64,000 nt of DNA from Candidatus Gastranaerophilales bacterium (lineage in GTDB: Bacteria > Cyanobacteriota > Vampirovibrionia > Gastranaerophilales > Gastranaerophilaceae): assembly GCA_944322725.1 (NCBI GenBank), contig CALUPU010000005.1:1-64000 (forward strand). Reading direction: 5' to 3'. Each line of letters opens with the position of its first letter. Within the stretch, counting starts at the first letter, position 1. Under the pieces are notes generated by a model that did no database searches, was not told the origin of the DNA, and saw only the letters and a list, made by a program, of their open reading frames with translations. Positions 51,981 through 61,303 of the stretch are shown here, one piece after another. The position numbers and the translations under genes are program-made.

Positions 51981-52426
51981 ACTTCTCTCCCTAAACACAC
52001 TATTTAACAAAAGACCATATAACTTAATAATGATTATTTTCCCTATTTTATTAGAAAATCGTGAAAAAGTTAAAAAATATACAATTTTTTGCTTTACAAA
52101 AGTTTATAATATTGGCAGCCTTAAATATTTTTAGCGTGAAGTTCGCCTTTTACAACTAATCTAGTGTCGTCACTGTCGCCTCGACTGTCTTGGATTTTCT
52201 TCTCGCTCAGCCCTGTCGTTCGCTACGCTGTCGCTATGCTCACTTCGTGCTTCGCTCACCGGACTTCGTCCGTCCGAAAATCCGCTTCTCGAGCCGCCAT
52301 TTACTCACCTTTTCAATAAGCCACTCCCAAAATTCGTGATAAGGAGTGATAACGACGTGAACGAATTTTGCTCGGACAAGTTATGTATGATAAAATTTTT
52401 TCATAGTTTGCAAGGGTACAGAGGTT
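51981..52426. repeat. 446-bp gene-free region with structured, higher-GC element (~52140-52375)
   Basis: No protein gene is credible here. From ~52160 the sequence becomes GC-richer and full of short inverted repeats and CGCT/TTCG words: AGTG-TCGT-CACT, GGATTTT (52192) with AAAATCC (52277), CGGAC-TTC-GTCCG (52260-52272), and CAAAATTCGT (52328-52337) with ACGAATTTTG (52361-52370). CACTCC (52322) could pair with GGAGTG (52343) instead. A core TCCGAAAATCCGC is shared with the element at 60870-61061. It may be a palindromic intergenic repeat or a structured leader before polA. Confidence 0.5.
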
Positions 52427-55405
52427 ATGAACAAAAGAAAAACATTAATTTTAATAGATGGTCACGCTCTCGCGTTTCGCAGTTTTTTTGCACTGGAGCG
52501 TACAGGGATGAAGACTTCTGACAAAGAGCCGACATGGGCGGTCTTTGGTTTTTTTAAAGCTATTTTTGACCTTCTTAAAAATACTAAAATAAGTCCCGAC
52601 TGTATTGCCGTAACCTTTGATGTAGGGCACGACACATTCAGAACGGAATGTTACGAAGAATATAAGGCAAACAGAGAGCAGATGCCTGATACTATGAAAA
52701 GCCAGATGGGGCTTATCATGGAAGGTCTTGAGGCATTTAATATTCCTATATATACAAAAAAGGGCTTTGAAGCTGATGATGTCATAGGCACAATAGCAGA
52801 TAAAGCAACTAAACTCGGTCATAGAACAATAATTCTTACCGGAGACCAGGATGCATTTCAGCTTATTGACAGAGAAGGCAACGTCAGTGTTTTGATTCCG
52901 TCAAAAGGTGAACTTATCGATTATGACTGGAGCAGGGTATATAACAAACTGGGCGTGTATCCCGATCAGGTGGTTGATTATAAGGCTCTTCGCGGAGATA
53001 CATCGGATAATATCCCCGGAATAAGAGGAATCGGAGAAAAAACGGCTGTTAAGCTTCTTGACAGGTTCCAGACTCTTGATAATGTGCTGGCTCATATTGA
53101 TGATGTTGATGGAAAATCTCTCAAAGAAAAACTGAAAAATGGTGTTGAAGATGCCAAATTAAGCTACTATCTTGCAACTATCAAACGTGATGTTGATATA
53201 GATTTTGATTTTGAAAAGACAAAACTGGAGATGCCTGATGTTGACAAAGTCAGTGATTTTCTAAGAAGAGTTCAGTTTTTCAGCTTTTTAAAGAATTTAC
53301 CGGAGATTCTTCGTCCATTCAGTGTATGCACACTTGCTTCAAGACCTGAAAATATTGATTCGGCTGATATGAAAAAACAGCAGATGATGGATCAGAAGCT
53401 TATTGATTTTATAAGCTTAAAAGACGGAACTGCAGTGGCAAAAACACCGGAAAAAGAAGATAATGCTGATTCATCTTCTTTGGAGACTTCTCCTGCCCAG
53501 CAGCAGCTCGGGCTGTTTGCTGCTGTACCTCAAGAGCCTGTTAATACTATGGTAAATGAGAGAATGACTATAGTAACTCAAAAAGACTTTGAAGAATTGC
53601 TTTCTGTATTGAAAAAGCAGACTCTTATTGCAATTGATACGGAGACTACCTCTGTAAATGCGCTAGAGGCTGACCTTGTAGGGATTTCTCTTGCTTATAA
53701 TGAAGAAATACAGGCAAAAGACGCAAAAGTTGTGCTTACAGGTGAAGAAGGGCAGACAAAATCTTTTTATATTCCTGTTTTTCATAAAGTCGGCGAACAG
53801 CTTGAAATGGATTATGTTCTTCAAAATCTTAAGCCCCTGTTTGAAAATCCGCAGATATATAAGACTTTTCAGAATGCCAAATATGAAATCAATACTCTTT
53901 TAAAATATGATATTCATATTAATGGAATAATTTTTGACACAATGCTTGCCAGCTATATCAATGACCCGTCCAGAAAGCATGGTCTTAAAATTCAGGCGGC
54001 AGAAAATTTAAATTATTTTATGACCGAGATAGAACATCTTATCGGCAAAGGCAAAAATCAGATTACTATGGATAACGTAAGTATAGAGGAATGCTCTGAT
54101 TATGCCTGCGATGATGCTTTTGTTACTCTGGAACTTACAAAGTACTGGAGTGAAAAACTCGATGATGAAGCTAAAAAGCTTCTCTATGATATTGAAGTGC
54201 CGACCAGCCTTGTTCTTGCAAAAATGGAGGCTCAGGGCGTGGCTCTTGATACGGATTATCTTTCACAGCTTTCAAAAGAACTGGACGAAAATCTGAAGGA
54301 AATTGAAGATAAGATATATTCTCTTGCAGGTGAAACTTTCAACATTAATTCACCAAGACAGGTTGCAGCTGTTTTGTTTGAAAAAATGGGAATTGAGCAT
54401 AAGAAAAAACGCGGTGCGCAAAAGTATTCAACAGATGCAAAGGTTCTTGAAGAACTGGCAAAAGACCATGAAATTGCAAGATGCCTGCTTCAATACAGAC
54501 ATTATTCCAAAATGAAAACCACATATGTGGATACAATTCCCGAACTGATAAGCCCTGTGGACGGAAAAATTCATACTAATTATAACCAGACAATAACTGT
54601 TACGGGAAGGCTTTCTTCATCTAATCCGAATTTGCAGAATATACCTGTAAGGACAAAACTCGGCAGCCGTATAAGAAAAGCATTTGTTCCGGAAAATAAA
54701 ACATCTCAGGTGCTTTTGTCGGCAGACTATTCACAGATAGAGCTGCGGCTGCTTGCTCATTGCTCCGGTGATGAAAATCTTATCCATGCTTTTAAAACAG
54801 GTGAAGATATTCACGCTCAGACAGCAGCAAAAGTTTTTGATGTACCTTTGAGCGAAGTAACAAAAGAGATGCGAAGCCGTGCCAAGGCAGTCAACTTCGG
54901 TATAATATACGGACAGACACGCTGGGGGCTTGCCTCTGCACTGGGTATCTCAAATGAAGAAGCCCAGCTGTTCATTGACAAATACTTTATAACTTATCCG
55001 AAAGTAAAAGAATATATGGATAATTCCATACAGGAGGCTTATCGATACGGCTATGCAAGGACAATGTACGGCAGAAAAAGATACCTTCTGGATGAATTAA
55101 TGAGTTCCAATCACAATATTAAAGAATTTGCTCAAAGAGCAGCAATCAATACTCCTTTGCAGGGGGCTGCATCTGATTTGATAAAGCTTGCCATGATTGA
55201 TTTGGACAAAAAGCTTGATGAAAATAATCTCAAATCAAGAATGATAATGCAGGTGCACGATGAATTGATTCTTGAAACATACAAAGATGAACTCGAAACG
55301 GTTCAAAAGGTTGTACAGGAGGCAATGCTTCTGGGGCAGCCTTTAAAAGTGCCTCTTGTTGTGGATATGGAGTACGGTTCTTCATGGATGGAGGATGAAG
55401 AGTAA
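52427..55405 (+). CDS. polA: DNA polymerase I
   Basis: A full three-domain Pol I of 992 residues. N-terminal 5' nuclease (LILIDGHALAFRSFFAL, GFEADDVIGT), proofreading 3'-5' exonuclease with its metal residues (IAIDTETTS, FQNAKYEINTL, DYACDDAF), then the polymerase with motif A LLSADYSQIELRLLAH, motif B RAKAVNFGIIYG and motif C QVHDELILE. The proofreading site therefore looks intact, unlike some bacterial Pol I. AGAGG lies close to the ATG. Its stop overlaps the ATG of a small exported protein (TAATG). Confidence 0.97.
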   Translation: MNKRKTLILIDGHALAFRSFFALERTGMKTSDKEPTWAVFGFFKAIFDLLKNTKISPDCIAVTFDVGHDTFRTECYEEYKANREQMPDTMKSQMGLIMEGLEAFNIPIYTKKGFEADDVIGTIADKATKLGHRTIILTGDQDAFQLIDREGNVSVLIPSKGELIDYDWSRVYNKLGVYPDQVVDYKALRGDTSDNIPGIRGIGEKTAVKLLDRFQTLDNVLAHIDDVDGKSLKEKLKNGVEDAKLSYYLATIKRDVDIDFDFEKTKLEMPDVDKVSDFLRRVQFFSFLKNLPEILRPFSVCTLASRPENIDSADMKKQQMMDQKLIDFISLKDGTAVAKTPEKEDNADSSSLETSPAQQQLGLFAAVPQEPVNTMVNERMTIVTQKDFEELLSVLKKQTLIAIDTETTSVNALEADLVGISLAYNEEIQAKDAKVVLTGEEGQTKSFYIPVFHKVGEQLEMDYVLQNLKPLFENPQIYKTFQNAKYEINTLLKYDIHINGIIFDTMLASYINDPSRKHGLKIQAAENLNYFMTEIEHLIGKGKNQITMDNVSIEECSDYACDDAFVTLELTKYWSEKLDDEAKKLLYDIEVPTSLVLAKMEAQGVALDTDYLSQLSKELDENLKEIEDKIYSLAGETFNINSPRQVAAVLFEKMGIEHKKKRGAQKYSTDAKVLEELAKDHEIARCLLQYRHYSKMKTTYVDTIPELISPVDGKIHTNYNQTITVTGRLSSSNPNLQNIPVRTKLGSRIRKAFVPENKTSQVLLSADYSQIELRLLAHCSGDENLIHAFKTGEDIHAQTAAKVFDVPLSEVTKEMRSRAKAVNFGIIYGQTRWGLASALGISNEEAQLFIDKYFITYPKVKEYMDNSIQEAYRYGYARTMYGRKRYLLDELMSSNHNIKEFAQRAAINTPLQGAASDLIKLAMIDLDKKLDENNLKSRMIMQVHDELILETYKDELETVQKVVQEAMLLGQPLKVPLVVDMEYGSSWMEDEE

Positions 55406-55830
55406 TGAATTTACGTTCTTTATTGCTTATCAGTTTGTTATGTCTTTTTTGTGCAATTATGCAGGAGCCTTCTTTTGCAAAAGATGAACTAGATTCTTCG
55501 TACGCTCAATCAACTTCATCTTATACTAATTACAGAGACTGCATAAAACTTTACAAACTTCCTTTCAGTAAGCTGTTTTTCTTGGCACTGTCGAGTGCTG
55601 AAGCTAATAAATATGAAATACTTGAGATGCAGTCTCGTAACGGTTATATAATTTTTAAGGCTGACAACAGAGAGTTTTTGCTTTCAGTTATGAAAAAAGA
55701 TAAGAATTATACTTTTTTAAAGCTTACACCTTGTGATAATAATTATTACTTTTCGTCTTTAATTCCGCAAAAGATTTTTAATTATATCAACTCTCACTTT
55801 AATGCAGAGGTAAAAGAACTTAAGTTTTAG
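55405..55830 (+). CDS. Small exported hypothetical protein coupled to polA
   Basis: A 141-residue protein with a signal peptide (MNLRSLLLISLLCLFCAIM, cleavage near SFA). The mature part is mixed alpha/beta, with YRDCIKLYKLPFSKLFFLAL and NGYIIFKADNREFLLSVMKK. No family recognised. It starts within the polA stop (TAATG), so it is translated with DNA polymerase I although it is an envelope protein; any functional link is unknown. Confidence 0.65.
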   Translation: MNLRSLLLISLLCLFCAIMQEPSFAKDELDSSYAQSTSSYTNYRDCIKLYKLPFSKLFFLALSSAEANKYEILEMQSRNGYIIFKADNREFLLSVMKKDKNYTFLKLTPCDNNYYFSSLIPQKIFNYINSHFNAEVKELKF

Positions 55831-55840
55831 CCGGCTTTGT

Positions 55841-55887
55841 AAATTTTTGAAAAGAAAAAATTGTCAGACCGCAAAAATTTTTTATTA
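55841..55887 (+). terminator. Possible AT-rich terminator after the polA operon
   Basis: AAATTTTTG (55841-55849) and CAAAAATTT (55872-55880) form a perfect 9-bp but AT-only stem with a 22-base loop, followed by TTTATT. It is weak by stem GC but well placed. Confidence 0.4.
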
Positions 55888-55974
55888 GCTGTTATTTACT
55901 TATTGTAATATTTACACTATTATAAGAATTCACCACCGGAACTTATTATAATCAGATGATAGGGAAGTAGAATT

Positions 55975-57252
55975 TTGACAGAAATAAATTCGACATATGC
56001 ATTGATAATGCCGAAGGTTAAGTTAACGCCGATTAAACAAAAGACTAAACAAGAGGAAGTAAAAGAAATTATACAGAGTCCGAATGACCCTCTGGCTAAG
56101 TATCCGTTACGCGCCTTTGGTTATTCGAATGAAGTGGGTGCCGCCGTTTCCGCAATGCCTGTCTGGGGTAAAGCAGCCGAGGCTGCTCTGTGGGTGCCTG
56201 CTCTGATGTACCTCGGTGCTGATATTTACGACAAATACAGAAGAGGAAAAGAAGGCGATTATACTAAAGCCTCTGCCTTTTCTGCCGTGGAACAGGCTAT
56301 ATTTCAGGCACTTGCCAGCGTAATACTGCCGACTGCTGCTGTAAAAATGGGGCAGAATATTGCAGGTTATACAGCTAAATTTGACGGTTCAAAACTTACA
56401 GCAAGTGCAAAAGAAGAGATGTTTGATCGTCTGCTTGATGAATTTGATAACTATAACTTTGCCAAAGGTGATGTTATGGATCGTGACGGCAATATAAAAA
56501 CAGGTTTTGACAGAGTAAAACAAAGAATTATTCAGGAAAAACTAAAACCTGCTTTGAGTTCGACAAGAAACGACCTTAAAACAGAAGGCTGGTTTTCTAA
56601 AGTCATAAGATTCTTTGCTCATTCCAACAGACCTGTTGCTTCCGCACAGACAAAAGAGTCTGATGTTATCGCCTTTGTTGAAAAAGAAGCAAAGAAAATA
56701 TTTGATAGACAGACATTGCTTGAAAACTCAAGCAGAGAACAAATAGCTGCGCTTGATGATAAAAAACTACTGAAACACTATGACAAAGCGGCAAAAAATG
56801 CACAAAAGCGCGCTCAGCTTTTGATTGAACAAAAGCCTGAATTTATTATCAAAAAAATCCTTAATTCATCTGCTGTGGTTTATAAAGGCTTGATTGAGGA
56901 GATTTCTGCAGAATATAAGGAAGTAAGCGATAAGAGACTGCTTGTTAAAAATGAAATTGCTTCTGAGAACATGCTGAAAAAACTCATGGCAAAAAATGAA
57001 AATAAGGAACTTATTAACATACTTGCAGAACGTGTGGAAATTTCAAGAACTGCATTAAGAAATTATATCAAAGGTAATAGTATGAAACTCGGGCTGCTTA
57101 AGACAGCAGGCGGCTTTATTGCACTGGGTTGCCTGGCTGTGCCGATTGACCATTTTGTACACAATTACATTATCAAAAAATTTGTAGAGCCGGGATTGCA
57201 GACTGTACAGGGCTTCCATTCAAAACTGTCATTTAAACAAAATAAATCATAG
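55975..57252 (+). CDS. Hypothetical protein with two hydrophobic regions
   Basis: A 425-residue protein of unknown family, starting at TTG 55975 with GGGAAG eight bases upstream; the next ATG (56008) has no ribosome site. Residues ~47-120 include Ala/Pro/Trp-rich hydrophobic stretches (AAVSAMPVWGKAAEAALWVPALMY is interrupted by charged residues after this) and ~370-390 has a second one. Between them is a long Lys/Glu/Asp helical region. No signal peptide. Membrane-associated structural role possible; nothing specific can be said. Its 3' end overlaps the convergent GIY-YIG gene by six bases. Confidence 0.6.
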   Translation: MTEINSTYALIMPKVKLTPIKQKTKQEEVKEIIQSPNDPLAKYPLRAFGYSNEVGAAVSAMPVWGKAAEAALWVPALMYLGADIYDKYRRGKEGDYTKASAFSAVEQAIFQALASVILPTAAVKMGQNIAGYTAKFDGSKLTASAKEEMFDRLLDEFDNYNFAKGDVMDRDGNIKTGFDRVKQRIIQEKLKPALSSTRNDLKTEGWFSKVIRFFAHSNRPVASAQTKESDVIAFVEKEAKKIFDRQTLLENSSREQIAALDDKKLLKHYDKAAKNAQKRAQLLIEQKPEFIIKKILNSSAVVYKGLIEEISAEYKEVSDKRLLVKNEIASENMLKKLMAKNENKELINILAERVEISRTALRNYIKGNSMKLGLLKTAGGFIALGCLAVPIDHFVHNYIIKKFVEPGLQTVQGFHSKLSFKQNKS

Positions 57253-57504
57253 ACCCTCTGCCCGGATGAGTGCCTCTTTTTGCGGACGTTTAAGTTTTTT
57301 TATACGGCATTCCTCTTTCATCGCCTCGGATTTTGTGGCAAATTCTTTTAAATAAACCATCTTTAAAGGCTTGTGCGCGCGCGTGTATTTTGCTGCAGTA
57401 CCTGCTTTGTGTTTTTCGAATCTGCTTTTCGGGTCGTCAGTATACCCGCAGTACAGCGTATTATCTATTGTTAAAATAATGTATGTATAAAACTTTTTTT
57501 CCAT
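57247..57504 (-). CDS. GIY-YIG nuclease family protein (YhbQ-like)
   Basis: An 85-residue single-domain GIY-YIG protein. The motif reads YTYII and LYCGYT, with the catalytic Arg in KSRFEKHK and the metal Glu in MKEECRIKK. Small YhbQ/UPF0213-type proteins of this sort are common in bacteria and are thought to act on damaged or branched DNA, but the substrate is not settled. It lies five bases downstream of dus on the same strand, so the two are probably co-transcribed. Confidence 0.9.
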   Translation of the reverse strand: MEKKFYTYIILTIDNTLYCGYTDDPKSRFEKHKAGTAAKYTRAHKPLKMVYLKEFATKSEAMKEECRIKKLKRPQKEALIRAEGL

Positions 57505-57509
57505 ATTAA

Positions 57510-58526
57510 TTAAACAGACTGAACTTCTCTTTCTGTAATTGTATCAAGTATTTTTAACACCTTATCAAAGTCAGTCTCTGTTACAAGCGCTCCTCTGTAA
57601 ACCGCAGCGTCTCTTATTCCTCTTATATAATACGGGTAAAATTTGCGTACAAACTGCATAGCAACTTTCTCTCCTCGCAGTTCAATTTCGTCTTTGATAT
57701 GTGTTTTTAGAAGTTCCATTTTTTCAAAGATGTCAGGTTTTTTAAGTATTTCTCCCGTATTGAAATAGTGCTCTATCCGATACAGCAAATCAGGCTCGCC
57801 AAGTACGCCTCTTGCAACAGCAACTCCATCGCAGCAGGACTGCTCAAGACACTCTTTTGCTGTTTCAGGGCTTGTAATATCTCCGTTTGCAAACACAGGA
57901 ACGTTAATTTCTTTTTTTACATTGCGAATCGTTTTCCAGTCTGCACTGCCCGAATACATCTGGGCTCTTGTTCTGCAGTGGATGGTCATTGCGTCAGCAC
58001 CGGAGTCCTGCATGAGACTTGCAAATTCCATAAAATTTTGCTCTGCCGCTGTATACCCCAGCCGAAATTTGACCGTAACAGGTACACTGATTGCATCCTT
58101 TACTGCTTTAACAATGTCAGACGCAAGCTGTGGTGTTCTCATCAAAGCCGAACCGTCACCGCCGCCCACAACTTTTTTAACAGGACAGCCCATATTTATA
58201 TCTATTATTGATGCTCCTTTTTCTTCCAGTATTTTCGCTGCTTTTGCCATCATAAAAGGTTTGTGTCCGGAAATCTGAAAAGCAATCGGAGGCTCGTTTT
58301 CTTTAAAAACCGTTATTTTTTCATGTTCTTCGGGTCTGTTCTGCATAAGCATTTCAGAACTTATCATCTCTGTAGTGAGCAGGCATGTCGGTGAAAATTT
58401 TCTTACAAGCTGTCTTAAAGGCATATCCGTTATTCCTGCCATGGGGGCAAGAGCGACTATGCTGTTTACTTTCACACTTCCAATGTTAATAATGTTATTT
58501 TTTTGCGGCTTGCTGTTTGGGTTCAT
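57510..58526 (-). CDS. dusB: tRNA-dihydrouridine synthase (DusB type)
   Basis: FMN enzyme that reduces uridines in the tRNA D loop; 338 residues. Signature APMAGITDMPLR near residue 26, DINMGCPVKKV, the TVKFRLGY strand, HCRTRAQMYSG and FANGDI are all in place. The N-terminal extension MNPNSKPQKNN overlaps the end of the upstream TPR gene by 32 bases, and AAAGG is close to the ATG at 58526. Position and overlap suggest an operon TPR-dus-GIY. Confidence 0.92.
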   Translation of the reverse strand: MNPNSKPQKNNIINIGSVKVNSIVALAPMAGITDMPLRQLVRKFSPTCLLTTEMISSEMLMQNRPEEHEKITVFKENEPPIAFQISGHKPFMMAKAAKILEEKGASIIDINMGCPVKKVVGGGDGSALMRTPQLASDIVKAVKDAISVPVTVKFRLGYTAAEQNFMEFASLMQDSGADAMTIHCRTRAQMYSGSADWKTIRNVKKEINVPVFANGDITSPETAKECLEQSCCDGVAVARGVLGEPDLLYRIEHYFNTGEILKKPDIFEKMELLKTHIKDEIELRGEKVAMQFVRKFYPYYIRGIRDAAVYRGALVTETDFDKVLKILDTITEREVQSV

Positions 58527-60693
58527 ATGCCTTTAAATCCTGTATTCTCTTTGCGGAATATCTTGTATAATCGTTTGTTTCGCCTGCTTTTTGAGTTGCA
58601 GTGAGATATTTTTTGTGGTACATAAGCGCATTAGAGTACTGAGCAAGGTAGTCGTAATCAATTGCTATAGAGTAGTTTGCAATCAGCATTTGAGGATTGT
58701 ACTGCAAAGCTTTTTTGTAGTCATTGATTGCGGGCAGGTATTTTTTCTGTGCATCATATACCATTGCTCTGTAATAGTATGCGTCTGCGTTTTTAGGGTC
58801 AAGCGAAATAGCTTCGGTCAACAGCTTTATGGACTGTTCGTACTGCTTTTGTTCAAAAAGTTCTATTGCTTTGTCCATTTTTGAAGTGCATTCCTGCTCT
58901 TTTACGTATGCAAGGAGTTCTTTCGCATTCTTGTTATCCGGAGCAATGGCAAGTGCTTTATTTGCATACGCCTTTGCCTGTGCAAAATTTTCCGCATTTG
59001 AATATGCAAGTGCTGCATAGTAGGCTGTTTCTGCATTTTTCTGGTCGAGATTAAATGATTTTACATAATATTCTGCAGCCTTTGTAAAATTATTCATTGC
59101 CTGATAGCACGCGCCTATACCCAGTAACGACTCGGGCGTTGCCGGTATTATTTTATTATACAGGCTGATTGCATCCATATATTTCTTTTCCGTGAAAAGT
59201 TTAGAGGCATTTGTATACAAAAGTGAAGTCGTCTCTGCATCAATTGAGGCGAGTTGTTTTTTTATTGTTGTGTTTTCCGGGAAAATACCTTTAGCTTCGG
59301 TTAAAATCGAGCGGGCTTTGTCATAATTTCCCTGCTGTGTATAGGCTTGCGCAAGGTTTATATAAGCATCTTCATTTTTAGGGTTTAATTTTATAACCTG
59401 ACTGTAATAAGTTATAGCTTCTGCAATGCGATTTGCCTTATGAAGTTCATACGCATATTTATATATTAAATCAGGGTTATTTGGCTCTTTTTGAATTTGT
59501 CCGTTTATGTAAGCAAGCTTTTCTTCCGGTGTCATATTAGATTCATACATATCATACAGTTCATCTTTTATATCTTTGTTATTAGGGTCAAGATTCAAGG
59601 CAAGCTTGTAATTCTGAATAGCTGCCTCTTTATTGCCAAGCGCTTTGTAGCATTGAGCTTTGTATAAATATGCAAGTTTGAAATTAGGATTAAAATCAAT
59701 AATTGAGTCATACGCTGCAATGGCTGTATCATACTCTTTTTTTGCCTGATAAAGCGTACCCATATTCAGGCGTGTGTTTACGTTAGACGGATTGAGGCTT
59801 TCTGCTTTTTCGTATTGCGCCAGTGCTGCGGCAAAGTCATTTCTTCTTTGATAAACTGCACCGAGGTTGGCGTGTGCCTCTGCATCATTCGGGTTTGCCG
59901 TGATTTTTTGTTTCCATATGTTTTCCAGAGACATAAGCACTTCTTCATTGTCGCCTGATTTTGTAAGTGAAAGATTATACTGTTCTGCAGCAAGGTCAAT
60001 TTTGCCGAGTCTTTCGTAGGCTCCGGCAAGTTTGAGGTGAAGGTTTGAGTTTTTGGGGTCAAGAACAAGTGCCTGATCCAGATATGAAACTGCCTGTTCG
60101 TTAAGGTTCAAAATATAATAAATTTCACCCAGGTTTGCTAATGATGATTTTTTGTAATTGTTGTCCGGCAGGGCTTTTTGAAACTCTGTTGCTGCAGCGG
60201 CAAATTCACCCTGTGCTCTCAATGAACGCCCCATTGTATATCTGCCTTTGGGTGATTGGTCTGCATTAATTGCATACAATACATTGTCCAGATTGCTTTC
60301 CATTGTGTTTGTATCAGCAATGTACTGGGCATCAACAGGTTCATTGTTGTAATATTTCATATAAAAAATTGCGGAACGAAGGTCATTGGCAGTTTTGTTA
60401 TAGTCCATTGCCTTGTTGTTATAATATTGTGCGCGGGCTAGATATGAATTAACAAGCTGTATTCTTGCGGATTTATCAGCCGGATTTTCTCTTAATGCTT
60501 TTCGAAACTCCGTAATAGCGTTTGAGTACTGTGCTGATTTTAAGAAATTCACACCGTTGTTGTAATATTGAGACCCCTGAGCGGAGTATTCATCCTGTGT
60601 GTAGCTGTTTACCGGTACGATTTTTCCTTCAGCCTTTACTGCGGAGCCTGTTACCATAAGTAAAAAAAGTGCTGTTAAAACTCTCTTTTTCAT
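58495..60693 (-). CDS. Large exported TPR repeat protein
   Basis: A 732-residue protein with signal peptide MKKRVLTALFLLMVTGSAVKA. At least twelve TPR units follow, many with the full 34-residue consensus (for example KLAGAYERLGKIDLAAEQYN, ANLGAVYQRRNDFAAALAQYE, YYRAMVYDAQKKYLPAINDY), with an N-terminal Tyr/Asn-rich section. No enzymatic domain. Likely a periplasmic or outer-membrane-lipid-side scaffold. AAAGG precedes the ATG. It overlaps dus by 32 bases. Confidence 0.85.
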   Translation of the reverse strand: MKKRVLTALFLLMVTGSAVKAEGKIVPVNSYTQDEYSAQGSQYYNNGVNFLKSAQYSNAITEFRKALRENPADKSARIQLVNSYLARAQYYNNKAMDYNKTANDLRSAIFYMKYYNNEPVDAQYIADTNTMESNLDNVLYAINADQSPKGRYTMGRSLRAQGEFAAAATEFQKALPDNNYKKSSLANLGEIYYILNLNEQAVSYLDQALVLDPKNSNLHLKLAGAYERLGKIDLAAEQYNLSLTKSGDNEEVLMSLENIWKQKITANPNDAEAHANLGAVYQRRNDFAAALAQYEKAESLNPSNVNTRLNMGTLYQAKKEYDTAIAAYDSIIDFNPNFKLAYLYKAQCYKALGNKEAAIQNYKLALNLDPNNKDIKDELYDMYESNMTPEEKLAYINGQIQKEPNNPDLIYKYAYELHKANRIAEAITYYSQVIKLNPKNEDAYINLAQAYTQQGNYDKARSILTEAKGIFPENTTIKKQLASIDAETTSLLYTNASKLFTEKKYMDAISLYNKIIPATPESLLGIGACYQAMNNFTKAAEYYVKSFNLDQKNAETAYYAALAYSNAENFAQAKAYANKALAIAPDNKNAKELLAYVKEQECTSKMDKAIELFEQKQYEQSIKLLTEAISLDPKNADAYYYRAMVYDAQKKYLPAINDYKKALQYNPQMLIANYSIAIDYDYLAQYSNALMYHKKYLTATQKAGETNDYTRYSAKRIQDLKAYEPKQQAAKK

Positions 60694-61303
60694 ATTTGCG
60701 CCTTTCTTGGAGACTGTTAATATTTGTATGGCAATTTATATTATAATTATAGTTCAAATCAGACAATAATCCTAATGTTTATTACCCGGGTTGTATAATG
60801 TGGTAAAACACACTGAATACAGGTACTTTATATATTGATAATATGTATTATGTAAAAAGTTGACTTTAAGGAGTCATAAGGAATTTACTTCTTCGTTCCG
60901 AAAAATCCGCCCTTGCGGGTAGGATTTTAAGTCACTCCGAAGCAAACACCTTATGCCTCCCTAATTTTTCATAAAAGAAAGTGCAGGGTGTTTGTTTTTC
61001 GAAGCCTGTGAGACGCGACGCAAGCGAACCGAGCGAGAAAAATAAATACCCTGTGCTTTCTAAATATCACTTATAATATTTAAATTTACATAATACATAT
61101 TATCACTGCTTTTGTTTATAAATCTTAAAAAATGTATTGCGTTAAAAACTTTACCATGTATGATAAAAAGGTCAGAAAAGTTACCCGACAATTTAATACA
61201 CACACGGCTGATATATTTCGGCTTCATTTTTGTTGTATAAATTGTCTATATATTAAAAAATAGTTTACTTAAAAAGAATTTACACTAAGGAAAGGTAATA
61301 CCA
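60694..61303. other. 610-bp gene-free region upstream of rpsE
   Basis: No coding sequence is supported here. It holds the structured element listed separately (60870-61061), AT-rich flanks with possible but weak promoter elements, and AAGGAAAGG just before the rpsE GTG. In most bacteria rplR (L18) would directly precede rpsE; neither rplR nor rplF is present on this side. Confidence 0.7.
60870..61061. repeat. Double long-hairpin intergenic element
   Basis: Two large inverted repeats lie side by side. The first pairs GGAGTCATAAGG (60870-60881) with CCTTATGCCTCC (60949-60960, one mismatch) around an inner AAAATCC/GGATTTT hairpin. The second pairs 25 bases, 60976-61000, with 61037-61061 when G-T wobbles are allowed, closing a 36-base GC-rich loop. 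The length and perfection far exceed a terminator and there is no T tract. The core TCCGAAAAATCCGC matches that in the region before polA. Confidence 0.7.

Noticed and set aside
52336-52521. Small ORF starting at a GTG or ATG upstream of polA
   Set aside because: It runs out of frame into polA, has no recognisable features, and lies within a hairpin-rich stretch; the Shine-Dalgarno-like GGAGTG is better explained by the inverted repeat.
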